NCBI RefSeq assembly: GCF_902459655.1
Contig: NZ_CABPSB010000003.1
Coordinates: 62,001-126,000 of the forward strand
Length of the DNA: 64,000 nucleotides
Direction: 5' to 3'
DNA from: Pandoraea anhela
Lineage (GTDB): Bacteria; Pseudomonadota; Gammaproteobacteria; Burkholderiales; Burkholderiaceae
Part shown: piece after piece, positions 26,497-35,724 of the stretch
How positions within the stretch are numbered: the stretch's first letter is position 1
Layout: each line of letters starts with the position of its first letter
Position numbers and translations under genes: made by a program
Notes under the pieces: generated by a model
What the model was told of the DNA's origin: nothing
Seen by the model: only the letters and a program-made list of their open reading frames with translations
Database searches by the model: none

Positions 26497-27009
26497 ATTG
26501 GCGGATCTCGGGGAGAGAAAATGCAGGGCGTTGTCGTCAGCGCAAGCATGGCGGGGGCATGTGCCATTTGCCGCCGACCCTTTGGCGTTGACATGTGAAA
26601 TGAGCGTGCATGACGTCTTGCGTGTGAAAAGCGCGGTGGCACATAACGAGGTGGGTTTTGCGGTCTTGTCCGATTGGCGCAGTGGCCCCGGTGCGCGACG
26701 ATGGAGGCGTCGTCAACGATCAACGAGATGAGGAACCGCACCATGCAGCAGGATCGCCACCCCACGATGAAAATGACTGGCCGGCACCTATCGCGCGACA
26801 CACGGACCGGCCGACGGATGCATCGAAAACATCAGGCGCGTCGAACAGGAACGCTATCCCTGCCCCGACCGGGTACGCCCGCGCACGACGCGGCACGCAA
26901 GCGGCTGTTGTCGGCGAAGGAGGAGGACGCGCGCTTACGGGCTTCGACGGCCGCCGGGAAATCGCCCGCGTCTGTGCGATGTGCGGCGCGAGTTCATCGC
27001 CTGCGTGTC
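26497..27009 (+). other. Region before the pilin cluster without a recognisable gene
   Basis: About 510 bp. The pilV-like frame stays open back to 26674, with a possible ATG at 26743 preceded by GAGG. The translated extension is Arg/Thr/His-rich and low in hydrophobics and resembles no domain. I therefore start the gene at 27010 and treat this as leader or decayed sequence. Confidence 0.35.
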
Positions 27010-27315
27010 ATGCGAGGGGCGGCGCTTCTCGACGTGATGTTCACGCTGACTGCCTTGATGGCGGGCGCACAGGGATTTGCGCATTGGCAGGCGGCTGGCG
27101 GCATGTCGTCTGCGGAACTTGTCACCTCGCAGAAGGCGATCGCGATGGCGATGCCGTCACCGGCGTGCGACGACCGGGCTTGCGTCGAGCATCGACGCTT
27201 GCCTGCCTCTGGTGCGGTGTTGGCGGCGTCGCCCGCACCATCGCTTGATCGAGGTGGTGCGCCGATGCCGTCCCTCGTGTCGGGCGTTACCTCAGCCATC
27301 GACCGTCGATCATGA
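27010..27315 (+). CDS. Degenerate PilV-like minor pilin
   Basis: 101 aa from ATG 27010. It begins MRGAALLDVMFTLTALMAGAQGF, a prepilin-type N-terminus (quoted here as a signature) with cleavage after Gly3 and a hydrophobic helix. Residue +5 of the mature form is Asp instead of the near-invariant Glu. After about 60 residues the sequence becomes Ala/Pro/Ser-rich and lacks the beta domain of normal PilV (about 150-180 aa). The stop overlaps the pilW start (ATGA). It is placed where pilV usually lies, so I call it a shortened or decaying pilV. The start is uncertain. Confidence 0.5.
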   Translation: MRGAALLDVMFTLTALMAGAQGFAHWQAAGGMSSAELVTSQKAIAMAMPSPACDDRACVEHRRLPASGAVLAASPAPSLDRGGAPMPSLVSGVTSAIDRRS

Positions 27316-28280
27316 CGATGTGGCGCAACGACCGTCCGCTTGTGAGACGACAACACCGCGCCAGTGGCTTCACTTTACTTGAATGGGTCATTGCCATGCC
27401 CTTGGGGCTGATGATCGTGATGGCGGCAACGGCGATCTATCTGGCGGGCATCCGGTTGTGGCGCGTGCAGGCCGAGCGATACGACGTGAACGAGCGGGCC
27501 GTCTTCGCGCTGACGCAGCTCTCTCGCGCTGTCGCCATGGCGGGCTATAGGAATTGGGATCCGGCGGAGGGCCTGATTCGTCCGCTGGACGACGCGCGTA
27601 AGCGCGATTGGCCGTCGCTGCGCGCGAGCGCCGAGTGCGCCAGCACGGTGGACACCTGCCCGAAACGCGGCTGGCAAGGGAGTTCGATTCTCGAGGTGCA
27701 ATTCCACGGCGCTGGCTTTGGCGACGAGAACGGCAATGGCAGCGGTGCGGTGCAGAACTGCGCGGGACTCAATGTGAGGGCGCGCAGCAACGGGGATAAC
27801 CGGAACCTCAGCATCTTCTACGTCGACAAGGGGGAGGATGGCATTCCCTCGCTGTTTTGCCGATATGGGGAGCGCGCGGCGCATTTCACGGATCTGCATC
27901 CGGCACAGGCGTTGGTGATGGGGGTTGAAGCGATGTACATCCGACTTGGCGTTCGCGCAGGCGGCACTGGCCCGTTACGGTGGATGTCGCCGGTCAAGAG
28001 TGCGCGCCGCAAGCCGCCAAATCCGCCATTGGGTTCGGGCGGATGGGAAAACATCGGCGCTGTGGCGTTTTCGCTGGTGGTGCGTGGCGCACCGCGTGCG
28101 GGAGGTAAGCCGCGCGTTGGCCGCACGGTTGAAGTCTTCGATGCCGCGTCGGGTGGCCGGGAGTACAAATGGCTCTCCAATGCGGGCAACGTCCATTTGC
28201 ATGTGTTCAACGCGGTGGCCTATCGGCGTAATGATGGTGGCGTGGAGGAGGCGGCGAAGTGGCTGGCGTCTTCATCGTGA
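27312..28280 (+). CDS. pilW: PilW-family minor pilin
   Basis: 322 aa. The type III signal has a 19-residue leader ending RQHRASG, then FTLLEWVIAMPLGLMIV with the standard Glu5. The C-terminal part is a globular PilW-like domain with paired cysteines. It overlaps the preceding gene by 4 bp and the following pilX by 22 bp, so the cluster is translated as one unit. PilW primes type IV pilus or pseudopilus assembly. Confidence 0.85.
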   Translation: MTMWRNDRPLVRRQHRASGFTLLEWVIAMPLGLMIVMAATAIYLAGIRLWRVQAERYDVNERAVFALTQLSRAVAMAGYRNWDPAEGLIRPLDDARKRDWPSLRASAECASTVDTCPKRGWQGSSILEVQFHGAGFGDENGNGSGAVQNCAGLNVRARSNGDNRNLSIFYVDKGEDGIPSLFCRYGERAAHFTDLHPAQALVMGVEAMYIRLGVRAGGTGPLRWMSPVKSARRKPPNPPLGSGGWENIGAVAFSLVVRGAPRAGGKPRVGRTVEVFDAASGGREYKWLSNAGNVHLHVFNAVAYRRNDGGVEEAAKWLASSS

Positions 28281-28900
28281 TGTGGTTGGCCGCACTGATG
28301 GCGCTGGCGGCCTCGGGCATTCAACATCGGCAGATGGCGAGTCGTTTTATCGCTTATACGAACGACCGCGCCGTGGCTTTCGCGGCGGCCGACAATGCGC
28401 TGCGGGTGGGCCACGACAGGTTGGTGCGTGGTGCGCAGGCATCCGAGATAGCGGCCCTGAGCGAACTCGACGCCGGACCCCATGACATCATGGCGGCGAG
28501 CTATCGAACGGGCTACCGCGAGCAGAACCGCGTGGCAGGGTGGGTCAAGGTCGATTGGAATGGTCGCGAGGTCGTCCGGACCGATAACGCGCGCTACTTC
28601 ATCGAGCGAATCGCCTTTACCGGTGTGTACCCCAACGGCGCATTGGAGAAGGTGGCGAGGGCGTCACCGATACGGCGCTATCGCATCAGTGCGATGGGGT
28701 GCGGGAATCTGCCGGGGACGCGTGTTTTTCTACAGGCCGTCTATGAAGTGAGCGCGCGAGCTGGGGGGCAGAACGGCGCAAGCGTGGCGTCCGGATCGTA
28801 CGCGTCGCGGCGGCTGAACTGGCGCGAGGTTGTGGCGTGGCACGACAGTTCGGTAGTGACGGCTGAGCCCGGGCGACGTCGGGAGCGCTGCGATGTGTAA
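28259..28900 (+). CDS. PilX-like minor pilin component
   Basis: 213 aa from a GTG at 28259 with GGAGG 11 nt upstream, overlapping pilW. The N-terminus is MAGVFIVMWLAALMALAASG, a hydrophobic PilX-type helix without the Glu5 residue, followed by an amphipathic segment (QMASRFIAYTNDRAVAFAAADNAL) typical of PilX. The remainder is a globular domain with a YRISAMGCGNLPGTRVFLQAVYEV strand region. It is called by position and N-terminal pattern. Confidence 0.75.
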   Translation: MAGVFIVMWLAALMALAASGIQHRQMASRFIAYTNDRAVAFAAADNALRVGHDRLVRGAQASEIAALSELDAGPHDIMAASYRTGYREQNRVAGWVKVDWNGREVVRTDNARYFIERIAFTGVYPNGALEKVARASPIRRYRISAMGCGNLPGTRVFLQAVYEVSARAGGQNGASVASGSYASRRLNWREVVAWHDSSVVTAEPGRRRERCDV

Positions 28901-29138
28901 TGCACGAATCGCTACGGACATTTTGTGCCGGTGCCGGGCGTGCGCGGTCGTCGTCGCGATCGGGCGAAGCGCCGGCGTCGTTCGGGCCGGTGAGGTCGAT
29001 GTCGCCGGCGCCGGGCGCGGAGCGCGAGCGCTGCGTCTGCGACACGCGATTCGTGTCATGCGTGCCATTCCCGTGATTTGTGCGAATCGTACGAATCGTA
29101 CGATTCGATCGCCGCAGCCAAGGTGGCGCGGCCGAGCG

Positions 29139-29636
29139 ATGCGAGGCGTGACGTTGATCGAATGCCTTGTTGCGATGGCGATCATGGTCGTGGCGATCAT
29201 GGCGGTAGCGCCGTCGATAGATGCGGTGCGACGCCGTGTCGGCGTGGACATCACCGCACGCGCTTTCATGGCGGCGATGCAGACTGCCAGGGCAGAGGCC
29301 ATTGCGCGACACCGTCGGATCGCCATCGCGCCGCATGACGGCGCGAGTTTGAGTGGCGGCTGGGTGACGTTCGTCGACGAGAATCGAAACCATCGCTTCG
29401 ATGACGGCGAGCCACTGCTCGCCCGCTACGCACCGCTGCCGCGAGGCGTATCCATTGAGGCGAGATGGGGCCTGTACTACACGGAGGGGCTTGCGTTTTC
29501 GGAAAGCGGGTTCATACGAACCGAGGCGCACAAATGGCTCTCGGGCACCGTGCGCATTGCAGGGTATGGGCGACGTGTGTGCATCACCATCAATGCTTAC
29601 GGACGCGCCCGCGTTGCAAAGCGCTGCGATGCGTAG
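29139..29636 (+). CDS. FimT/GspH-type minor pseudopilin
   Basis: 165 aa from ATG 29139. It starts MRGVTLIECLVAMAIMVV, with a prepilin cleavage after Gly3 and Glu5 present. The GspH/FimT fold follows (DITARAFMAAMQTARAEAIARHRRIAI, GGWVTFVDENRNHRFDDGE, LSGTVRIAGYGRRVCITINAYGRARV; long segments shortened). A start at 29058 would give a 30-residue leader. It is the last gene of the pilin cluster. No pilY1 or pilE follows. Confidence 0.78.
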   Translation: MRGVTLIECLVAMAIMVVAIMAVAPSIDAVRRRVGVDITARAFMAAMQTARAEAIARHRRIAIAPHDGASLSGGWVTFVDENRNHRFDDGEPLLARYAPLPRGVSIEARWGLYYTEGLAFSESGFIRTEAHKWLSGTVRIAGYGRRVCITINAYGRARVAKRCDA

Positions 29637-29684
29637 TCGATGGCGCGATGCCGTTTTGTGCATCGTGCCGGGGGAGCACCGAGT

Positions 29685-29798
29685 ATCGGGCTTGCGAAAC
29701 ATACCGGACGGTGTGCGGCGGCGCTCGTGTGGCAGATGAGATACGGCGGGGCGTGCTGCGAATCGGGCGTGCAAAATATCCCGCACGGCTTGCGGCGG
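29685..29798. repeat. Imperfect 37-bp direct repeat pair
   Basis: ATCGGGCTTGCGAAACATAC... (29685-29721) and ATCGGGCGTGCAAAATATCC... (29762-29798) match at 30 of 37 positions, spaced 40 bp apart, in the gap after the pilin cluster. Confidence 0.6.
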
Positions 29799-29804
29799 GT
29801 ACGC

Positions 29805-29869
29805 GAGGCGGGAGGGGCGACGCGGGAGATGCGAGGCAGGGGAGGCAGGGGAGGCGAGGCGGGAGTGGC
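29805..29869 (+). repeat. G-rich tract with GGAGGCAGG repeats
   Basis: Purine-rich run with several GGG/GGGG blocks (GGGAGGGG, GCAGGGGAGGCAGGGGAGG). It could form a G-quadruplex on the plus strand just upstream of the yqjK-like 3' end. Confidence 0.45.
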
Positions 29870-29920
29870 GACGTCGGTCGTCCGCTCGACGGGCGATGTG
29901 GCCCGGCGAGCGTGACGCGA

Positions 29921-30415
29921 TTACATCGGTGGCGTGCCGCGATCGTTGCCGGTCTCGGCCGTTGCATCTTGCGACGCGCCCGCTTGCGGTCCGGAAGGCT
30001 TCGTCGATTCGTGCCAGAGTTTGATGCCTTGCCAGGCGAGCACGCCGACGGTGCCCCACTTGAGGCTGCGCCGGGCGATGCGGCCGATGGGCGTATGCGA
30101 CAGACCGGTGAGTGCGATCGATGCCACCGAGCTGACGAGCGGATAGCGTTCGAGCAAGCCGCCGAGCTTGAGGCCGGAATTCGCGAGACCGCCAAGACCG
30201 GAGAACTTCGCGAAACCGCCGGGCAGCAGATAGCGAACCCAGCGGAAGTTGCGCAGGCGTTCGCGGGTGACGTGCGACGCCTGAATCAGTTCGGCGCGCT
30301 CGACCGCGATGCGCGTGAGCACGAGTTCCTTGCGGATGGCAAGCAACTCATGGCGCGAGCGCCGCGACTGTCGCGGGCGGCGTGGACGTTGCGGACGGTT
30401 CTGTTCCAACGGCAC
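29921..30415 (-). CDS. YqjK-like conserved protein, third gene of the yqjDE operon
   Basis: 164 aa from a GTG at 30415 preceded by AAGGAGAG; the frame is open further but without a site. A basic N-terminus (RPQRPRRPRQSRRSRHELLAIRKELVLTR) leads into a Gly/Leu-rich, weakly hydrophobic middle and a Pro/Gly/Asp tail. It starts 14 nt after the yqjE stop. Position and the basic start resemble YqjK, but similarity is weak and function is unknown. Confidence 0.65.
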   Translation of the reverse strand: MPLEQNRPQRPRRPRQSRRSRHELLAIRKELVLTRIAVERAELIQASHVTRERLRNFRWVRYLLPGGFAKFSGLGGLANSGLKLGGLLERYPLVSSVASIALTGLSHTPIGRIARRSLKWGTVGVLAWQGIKLWHESTKPSGPQAGASQDATAETGNDRGTPPM

Positions 30416-30428
30416 GGGCAGCTCTCCT

Positions 30429-30812
30429 TCAGTCCGGACGCAGGGCGTCGCGGTCCTTTTCGAATTCGGCCAGTGTGGCTTCGAACGGCATCGGGGCATC
30501 GCGCAGAATATTGCGCGCACGCGTGGCGCACCAGCCCGCGAGCAAGAGATACACGATGAAGATGCCGGTCATGGCCTGGAGGCGGTAGGTGTCCCAGAAA
30601 ATGACGATCACCAGCGCGGTCAGCGCCACAAGGGCAAGAACACCGAAGAGCATCGCGGCAAGACCGAGGAACGCAACACCCATCAGGCGTTCTTTTTCCT
30701 CGGTCAGTTCGATACCGATGAGTTCGATGCGCGACTGTACGATCTCGAGCAACGCACCAGCGAGGCGCCGCAGCGAAGGCCGCGGCGGGGTCGTGCGATC
30801 ATTGTCGGTCAT
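30429..30812 (-). CDS. YqjE-family (holin superfamily 6-like) membrane protein
   Basis: 127 aa. An amphipathic N-terminal helix (RLAGALLEIVQSRIELIGIELTEEKERL) is followed by two transmembrane helices (LMGVAFLGLAAMLFGVLALVALTALVIVIF and LQAMTGIFIVYLLLAGWCA, approximate extents). This matches the YqjE/phage-holin-3_6 family found with YqjD in proteobacteria. Likely an inner-membrane protein of stationary-phase envelope remodelling; the role is inferred. Confidence 0.85.
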   Translation of the reverse strand: MTDNDRTTPPRPSLRRLAGALLEIVQSRIELIGIELTEEKERLMGVAFLGLAAMLFGVLALVALTALVIVIFWDTYRLQAMTGIFIVYLLLAGWCATRARNILRDAPMPFEATLAEFEKDRDALRPD

Positions 30813-30907
30813 GGGCTGGACTGGGCGGCCCGCCGGACCCGTCGCGCCGGTCAGGCAGGCTCCGCCTTGGGCAGAGTAGGCGAGAGGGCGACTTGCGTCG
30901 GCGCAGC

Positions 30908-31183
30908 TTACTTACGGTTGAGCAGCAGGCCGATCACCACGCCGATACCGGCGGCGATGCCCACTGCCTGCCACGGATGATCGTGCACATAGTCGTCGGT
31001 CGCACGAGCGGCTTGTTTGCTCTTTTCCACGACGACGACCTGAACGTCCGATGCTTTTTCCTTGGCCTGCTTGAGCAGCGCCAGGGCCTTGTCGCTCAAT
31101 TCGGAAGCACGCTCACCGGTCGTGTTGGCAGCTTGCTTGAGCAGGTCTTCGGCGTCGGCCAGTACGGATTTGATATCGGTCAT
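30908..31183 (-). CDS. YqjD/ElaB family ribosome-associated membrane protein (DUF883)
   Basis: 91 aa. An acidic/basic helical segment (IKSVLADAEDLLKQAANTTGERASEL) is followed by the conserved DYVHDHPWQAVGIAAGIGVVIGLLL C-terminal membrane helix. E. coli YqjD of this family inactivates ribosomes at the membrane in stationary phase; extending that here is inference. AAGGAG precedes the ATG at 31183. First gene of the three-gene operon. Confidence 0.92.
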   Translation of the reverse strand: MTDIKSVLADAEDLLKQAANTTGERASELSDKALALLKQAKEKASDVQVVVVEKSKQAARATDDYVHDHPWQAVGIAAGIGVVIGLLLNRK

Positions 31184-31441
31184 GAACTTCTCCTTGTTGG
31201 TGTGCACTTGCGACATAATCGTTACCCGGTTCTGGGAGGAAAATGCGAAACAGATGTGCGGGTGGTCCAGCTGATATGGGGACTATCGTACCGCTTTCAA
31301 CGCATCGTTGCCAGAAAACAACACCGCGTCTGCGATATATTTCGAATCGTTATTTGGAACAAATTTTTTATTCGTTCTGACTAAGCTTAGCATCCTTTAG
31401 TCTTGTTCCCACTGAGTGAAAGGTTCTCAAGGAGACCGTAA

Positions 31442-32080
31442 ATGACATTGCGTTTGGGCGATATCGCTCCCGACTTCGAGCAGGATTCGTCGATCGGTAC
31501 GATCAAATTCCACGAATTCCTCGGCGATGGCTGGGGTGTCCTTTTCTCGCATCCGGCCGACTACACGCCGGTGTGCACGACCGAACTCGGTCTGACCGCC
31601 AAACTCAAGGGCGAGTTCGAAAAACGTAACGTGAAGGCTATCGCGCTGTCGGTGGACGACGCCGAGTCGCATAAGGGCTGGATCAACGACATCAACGAGA
31701 CGCAGAACACCACGGTCAACTTTCCGATCCTGGCGGATAAAGACCGGAAAGTCTCCCAGCTGTACGACATGATTCACCCGAATGCCAGCGAGACCGTTAC
31801 GGTGCGCTCGCTGTTCGTGATCGACCCGAAGAAGAAGGTGCGTCTGATCATCACGTACCCGGCAAGCACGGGCCGTAACTTCGACGAAATCCTGCGTGTC
31901 ATCGACTCGCTGCAACTGACCGACAACTACTCGGTGGCGACCCCGGGTAACTGGAAAGATGGCGAAGACGTGGTGATCGTGCCGTCGCTCAAGGACGAAG
32001 CCGTGCTCAAGGAGAAATTCCCGAAGGGCTACAAGGCGGTGCGTCCGTACCTGCGTCTGACGCCGCAACCGAACAAGTAA
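31442..32080 (+). CDS. 1-Cys peroxiredoxin (Prx6/LsfA type)
   Basis: Thiol peroxidase reducing H2O2 and organic peroxides, 212 aa. The peroxidatic Cys45 is in HPADYTPVCTTELG, and the C-terminal Prx6 domain (AVRPYLRLTPQP) is present. I see no resolving Cys in the usual position, as expected for the 1-Cys class. AAGGAG lies upstream. The 5' region (31340-31440) is AT-rich with a CTAAGCTTAG palindrome at 31381-31390, a candidate regulator site. Confidence 0.95.
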   Translation: MTLRLGDIAPDFEQDSSIGTIKFHEFLGDGWGVLFSHPADYTPVCTTELGLTAKLKGEFEKRNVKAIALSVDDAESHKGWINDINETQNTTVNFPILADKDRKVSQLYDMIHPNASETVTVRSLFVIDPKKKVRLIITYPASTGRNFDEILRVIDSLQLTDNYSVATPGNWKDGEDVVIVPSLKDEAVLKEKFPKGYKAVRPYLRLTPQPNK

Positions 32081-32129
32081 TCCGGTCGCAAACCGCAGGC
32101 AAGCGCGTCGCTCACAGCACGTGCAGTCC

Positions 32130-32167
32130 AAAAAAATGCCAGCGCGAGGTGCGCTGGCATTTTTGTT
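32130..32167. terminator. Terminator after the peroxiredoxin gene
   Basis: AAAAATGCCAGCGC-GAGGT-GCGCTGGCATTTTT: 14-bp stem with A- and T-tracts on either side, so usable in both directions. Confidence 0.93.
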
Positions 32168-32432
32168 TGGTACGCGCCGTCACTCGTGGGATTGACAGCC
32201 CGCGACATGCGGCGCGAGAACGGCGCGTACCAGACAAGTTCGTCGACGCGTCAAATCGCGAGGCATGCCGCGTTGAGCTGCGCGCAGCCGGACGCATTCA
32301 AGGAGAGAAGGGCCGAAAGCCACGATAGCCGCAATCGCCTCCTCCCCGCGCACTTCCGGCCACTTCGCACGACGCATCGACGTCATCGTTGCCGCTGCGA
32401 CTACTGAGGCCGCATCCGGTGAACCGACGAGA

Positions 32433-33626
32433 TCAGAAGAACGCCTGAATACCCGTCTGTGCGCGCCCGAGAATCAGGGCGTGAATGTCATGCGTGCCTT
32501 CGTAAGTATTTACCACTTCGAGGTTCACGAGATGACGGGCGATACCGAATTCGTCCGAAATGCCGTTGCCGCCGAGCATGTCGCGAGCGAGTCGGGCGAC
32601 GTCGAGTGCCTTGCCGCATGAGTTGCGCTTCATGATCGATGTGATCTCGACGGCAGCCGTGCCCTCGTCCTTCATGCGGCCCAGACGCAGGCAGCCTTGC
32701 AGGCCCAGCGTGATTTCGGTCTGCATGTCGGCGAGCTTCTTCTGGATCAACTGATTGGCCGCGAGCGGACGACCGAACTGCTGACGGTCGAGCACATACT
32801 GACGCGCCATGTGCCAGCAGAATTCGGCCGCACCGAGCGCGCCCCAGGCGATGCCGTAGCGCGCGGAATTCAGGCAGGTAAACGGCCCCTTCAGACCGGA
32901 GACCCCCGGCATCAGATTCTCTTCCGGCACAAAGACCTGATCCATCACGATCTCGCCGGTGATCGAGGCGCGCAGGCCGACCTTGCCGTGAATGGCCGGC
33001 GCGGAAAGTCCCTTCCAGCCTTTTTCGAGAATAAACCCGCGAATCTTCTCCTCGCCGTTTTCGTCGGCGAGCTTGCCCCACACCACGAAGACGTCGGCGA
33101 TCGGCGAATTCGTGATCCACATCTTGCCCCCGCTCAGCTCGTAACCGCCGGCCACTTTCCTGGCGCGTGTTGTCATGCCGGCGGGGTCCGAGCCGTGGTT
33201 CGGTTCGGTCAGACCGAAGCAGCCGATCCACTCGCCGCTGGCCAGTTTCGGCAAATACTTCTGCTTTTGCGCCTCGCTGCCGAATTCGTAGATGGGCACC
33301 ATCACCAGCGACGACTGCACCGACATCATCGAGCGATAGCCGGAGTCCACGCGCTCGACTTCGCGGGCGATCAGACCATAGGCCACATAGTTCAGGCCGG
33401 GGCCGCCGTATTGTTCGGGAATCGTGGGGCCGAGCAGGCCGATCTCACCCATCTCGCGAAAGATCGCCGCGTCGGTGCGCTCATGACGGAAGGCTTCGAG
33501 CACGCGCGGCGCGAGCTTGTCGTTCGCGTAGGCGGCCGCAGCGTCACGAACCATGCGCTCGTCGGTGGTGAGCTGCGCGTCGAGCAGCAGCGGATCTTCC
33601 CAGTGAAACTGTGCATTGCCTGCCAT
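32433..33626 (-). CDS. gcdH: Glutaryl-CoA dehydrogenase
   Basis: FAD enzyme converting glutaryl-CoA to crotonyl-CoA in lysine/tryptophan catabolism, 397 aa. Start at 33626 ([19 protein letters not shown], typical GcdH N-terminus) with GGAGGAG upstream. The catalytic Glu is in [48 protein letters not shown] and [14 protein letters not shown] are GcdH signatures. It is divergent from an IclR regulator with a palindromic operator between them. It gives a useful contrast with the acyl-CoA-dehydrogenase-fold protein at 41050, which has lost this Glu. Confidence 0.95.
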   Translation of the reverse strand: MAGNAQFHWEDPLLLDAQLTTDERMVRDAAAAYANDKLAPRVLEAFRHERTDAAIFREMGEIGLLGPTIPEQYGGPGLNYVAYGLIAREVERVDSGYRSMMSVQSSLVMVPIYEFGSEAQKQKYLPKLASGEWIGCFGLTEPNHGSDPAGMTTRARKVAGGYELSGGKMWITNSPIADVFVVWGKLADENGEEKIRGFILEKGWKGLSAPAIHGKVGLRASITGEIVMDQVFVPEENLMPGVSGLKGPFTCLNSARYGIAWGALGAAEFCWHMARQYVLDRQQFGRPLAANQLIQKKLADMQTEITLGLQGCLRLGRMKDEGTAAVEITSIMKRNSCGKALDVARLARDMLGGNGISDEFGIARHLVNLEVVNTYEGTHDIHALILGRAQTGIQAFF

Positions 33627-33656
33627 GACCCTTCTCCTCCATTCAACTTGACGGAA

Positions 33657-33673
33657 GTTCCGCAATGCGGAAC
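33657..33673. promoter_or_regulatory. IclR-type palindromic operator between gcdH and its regulator
   Basis: GTTCCGC-AAT-GCGGAAC, a perfect 7-bp inverted repeat 31 bp upstream of gcdH and about 107 bp upstream of the IclR gene. The size and symmetry suit IclR-family sites. Confidence 0.62.
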
Positions 33674-33779
33674 AATGTTCTGAAATCGAAATTAGTTTAA
33701 CACTAAAGTTTTTTGCCCGGCAACGGTCAGCGCATGCATTGGCCGACGCTGTTGGCAATGACTGGAAGCGGAGTGCGCG

Positions 33780-34628
33780 ATGGCTGTGATCAAAACGTCC
33801 CTGTCTGCCTTTGCCGGTGCGCCGGCGCACGGTGTGCCGCCCTCGCACGACGAGCGCAAGTTCGTGACGGCGCTCGCTCGGGGACTCGAATTGCTGCGGG
33901 CCTTCGGGCCGGACGACGTCTTGCTGGGCAATCGCGACTTCGCGGCGCGCACCGGGTTGCCGAAAGCGACCGTCAGCCGGTTGGCCTACACGCTCACCGA
34001 ACTCGGCTATCTGCGTTACGACGCCGATCTGGGCAAATATGCGCTGGATGCCGGCGTACTTGCGCTCGGCTATGCGTTCCTCAACGGCACGGACATGCTG
34101 ACGCTGGCGCGTCCTCATATGCGCACGTTGGCCAGGGAGATGGGATGCTCGATCTCGCTCGGTTGCCGCGAGGGGCTCGACATGATGTATCTGGAGACGA
34201 TTCGCAGCGATTCGGCGCATCTCACACTGGGTTTGACGGCGGGGTCGCGTTTGTCGATGTTGACGAGTTCGATGGGGCGCGTCTATCTCGCGGCCATGAC
34301 GCCGACCGAGCGTGAAACGATGCTCAGCGACCTGCACGACGCCTACGATGCGAATCCGGCGGCGCTGCGCCATGTCGGATGGGACGCGCTGAAGACCGGC
34401 GTCGACAAGGGCATCGAGTCATACCGGCGCGAGGGGTGCTGCTACTCGTTTCGCGAGTGGCATGAGGGTGTGAATGCGGTGGCGGTGCCGCTTCGCGATG
34501 TCAGGCAAAACCGGTGGCTCGCGATCAGTTGCAGCGGGCCATCGTCGTCGATTTCCGATGCGGTGTTTCGCGAAGAGATCGGCCCCCGATTGAAGCAACT
34601 GGCCGCCCGACTCAGCGGTAACGCGTAA
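33780..34628 (+). CDS. IclR-family transcriptional regulator, likely controlling gcdH
   Basis: 282 aa. An N-terminal winged helix ([40 protein letters not shown]) is followed by the effector domain ([53 protein letters not shown]). The 25-residue N-terminal extension is unusual. Divergent from gcdH with a perfect palindrome between, so gcdH is the probable target and glutarate or glutaryl-CoA a plausible effector (inference). Confidence 0.92.
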   Translation: MAVIKTSLSAFAGAPAHGVPPSHDERKFVTALARGLELLRAFGPDDVLLGNRDFAARTGLPKATVSRLAYTLTELGYLRYDADLGKYALDAGVLALGYAFLNGTDMLTLARPHMRTLAREMGCSISLGCREGLDMMYLETIRSDSAHLTLGLTAGSRLSMLTSSMGRVYLAAMTPTERETMLSDLHDAYDANPAALRHVGWDALKTGVDKGIESYRREGCCYSFREWHEGVNAVAVPLRDVRQNRWLAISCSGPSSSISDAVFREEIGPRLKQLAARLSGNA

Positions 34629-34665
34629 GCGCTTGGCGGCCACTCGACCGGGGACGGTGAGACGT

Positions 34666-34708
34666 CGCTTAGCGCCACGCCCCGAGCAGCAGGGGCAGAC
34701 GCTAAGCG
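34666..34708. terminator. Hairpin between convergent IclR and kynA genes
   Basis: CGCTTAGCG...CGCTAAGCG with an inner GCCCC/GGGGC pairing. No T-run, so strength is uncertain; position between convergent genes suits a shared terminator. Confidence 0.5.
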
Positions 34709-34727
34709 CATCATCCGACGGAGCGAA

Positions 34728-35708
34728 TCACAGCAACGTTCGGACGTGCCACAACTCGGGGAACAGCACGACATCGAGCATCTTGCGCAGATACGGCGCA
34801 CCGTTGGTGCCGCCGGTTCCTTGCTTGAAGCCGATGATGCGCTCGACGGTGGTGACGTGACGGAAGCGCCACTGGCGGAAAGCGTCTTCGAGATCGACCA
34901 GTTCTTCTGCCATCTCGTAAAGCTCCCAGTGCTGCGACGGATTGCGGTACACCTCCAGCCACGCCGCTTCCACGCTCTTGTCGTGCGGCGTCGGTTTCGT
35001 CCAGTCGCGCTCCAGTCGCGCCGGCGCAATCGCAAATCCGCGACGCGCGAGCAAACGTACCACTTCGTCGTAGAACGACGGCGCCTTCAGGGCCGCCTCC
35101 ACCTGCTGGAACAGATCCGGACGATGCGAATGCGGCTGGAGCATCGCCGCATTCTTGTTGCCCAGCATGAATTCCAGAATGCGGTACTGATACGACTGGA
35201 AGCCCGAGGAACTGCCCAGCGAGGGGCGCATCGACGAATACTCCGACGGCGTCATCGTCGCAAGTACGCTCCACGCCTGCACCAGTTGCTCGAGAATGCG
35301 CGACACGCGGGCCAGCATCTTGAACGCCGGCGGCAATTCGTCGTGATGCACCGCCGTACGCGCCGCCTGCAACTCGAACAACGCGAGCTTCATCCATAGT
35401 TCGCTCGTCTGATGCTGGATGATGAACAGCATCTCGTTGTGGTCGGTCGAGCGCGGATGCTGCGCGTTCAGAATCGGATCGAGCGACAGGTAATCGCCGT
35501 AGCTCATGCGCTTCGAGAAGTCGAGCTCGGCGTCGTGCCATTCGTTCGCGTTCGCCGGCTCGGCGGGGTCGGACTTCGGCGCACCGGGCTCGCCTTCGCT
35601 GTATTCGCTGTGGTGCCCGAACGGACACCCGCCCGAGGACGCCTGAGGCGCCGACGGCAGGGGGTGTTCGTCGGTCGATGCCGGGGATGTGGGGACAGTC
35701 TTGCTCAT
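34728..35708 (-). CDS. kynA: Tryptophan 2,3-dioxygenase
   Basis: Haem enzyme opening the indole ring of L-tryptophan to N-formylkynurenine, 326 aa. Start ATG 35708 with AGGAG 8 nt upstream; a GTG two codons earlier is too close to that site. A disordered 45-residue N-terminus precedes the catalytic core: [39 protein letters not shown] (distal His and Arg region), [14 protein letters not shown] and [20 protein letters not shown]. Last gene of kynBUA. Confidence 0.96.
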   Translation of the reverse strand: MSKTVPTSPASTDEHPLPSAPQASSGGCPFGHHSEYSEGEPGAPKSDPAEPANANEWHDAELDFSKRMSYGDYLSLDPILNAQHPRSTDHNEMLFIIQHQTSELWMKLALFELQAARTAVHHDELPPAFKMLARVSRILEQLVQAWSVLATMTPSEYSSMRPSLGSSSGFQSYQYRILEFMLGNKNAAMLQPHSHRPDLFQQVEAALKAPSFYDEVVRLLARRGFAIAPARLERDWTKPTPHDKSVEAAWLEVYRNPSQHWELYEMAEELVDLEDAFRQWRFRHVTTVERIIGFKQGTGGTNGAPYLRKMLDVVLFPELWHVRTLL

Positions 35709-35724
35709 ACTCACCGCTCCTCGC

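Noticed and set aside
32433-34373. 646-aa version of gcdH
   Set aside because: Would overlap the operator and the IclR gene; the family start is at 33626.
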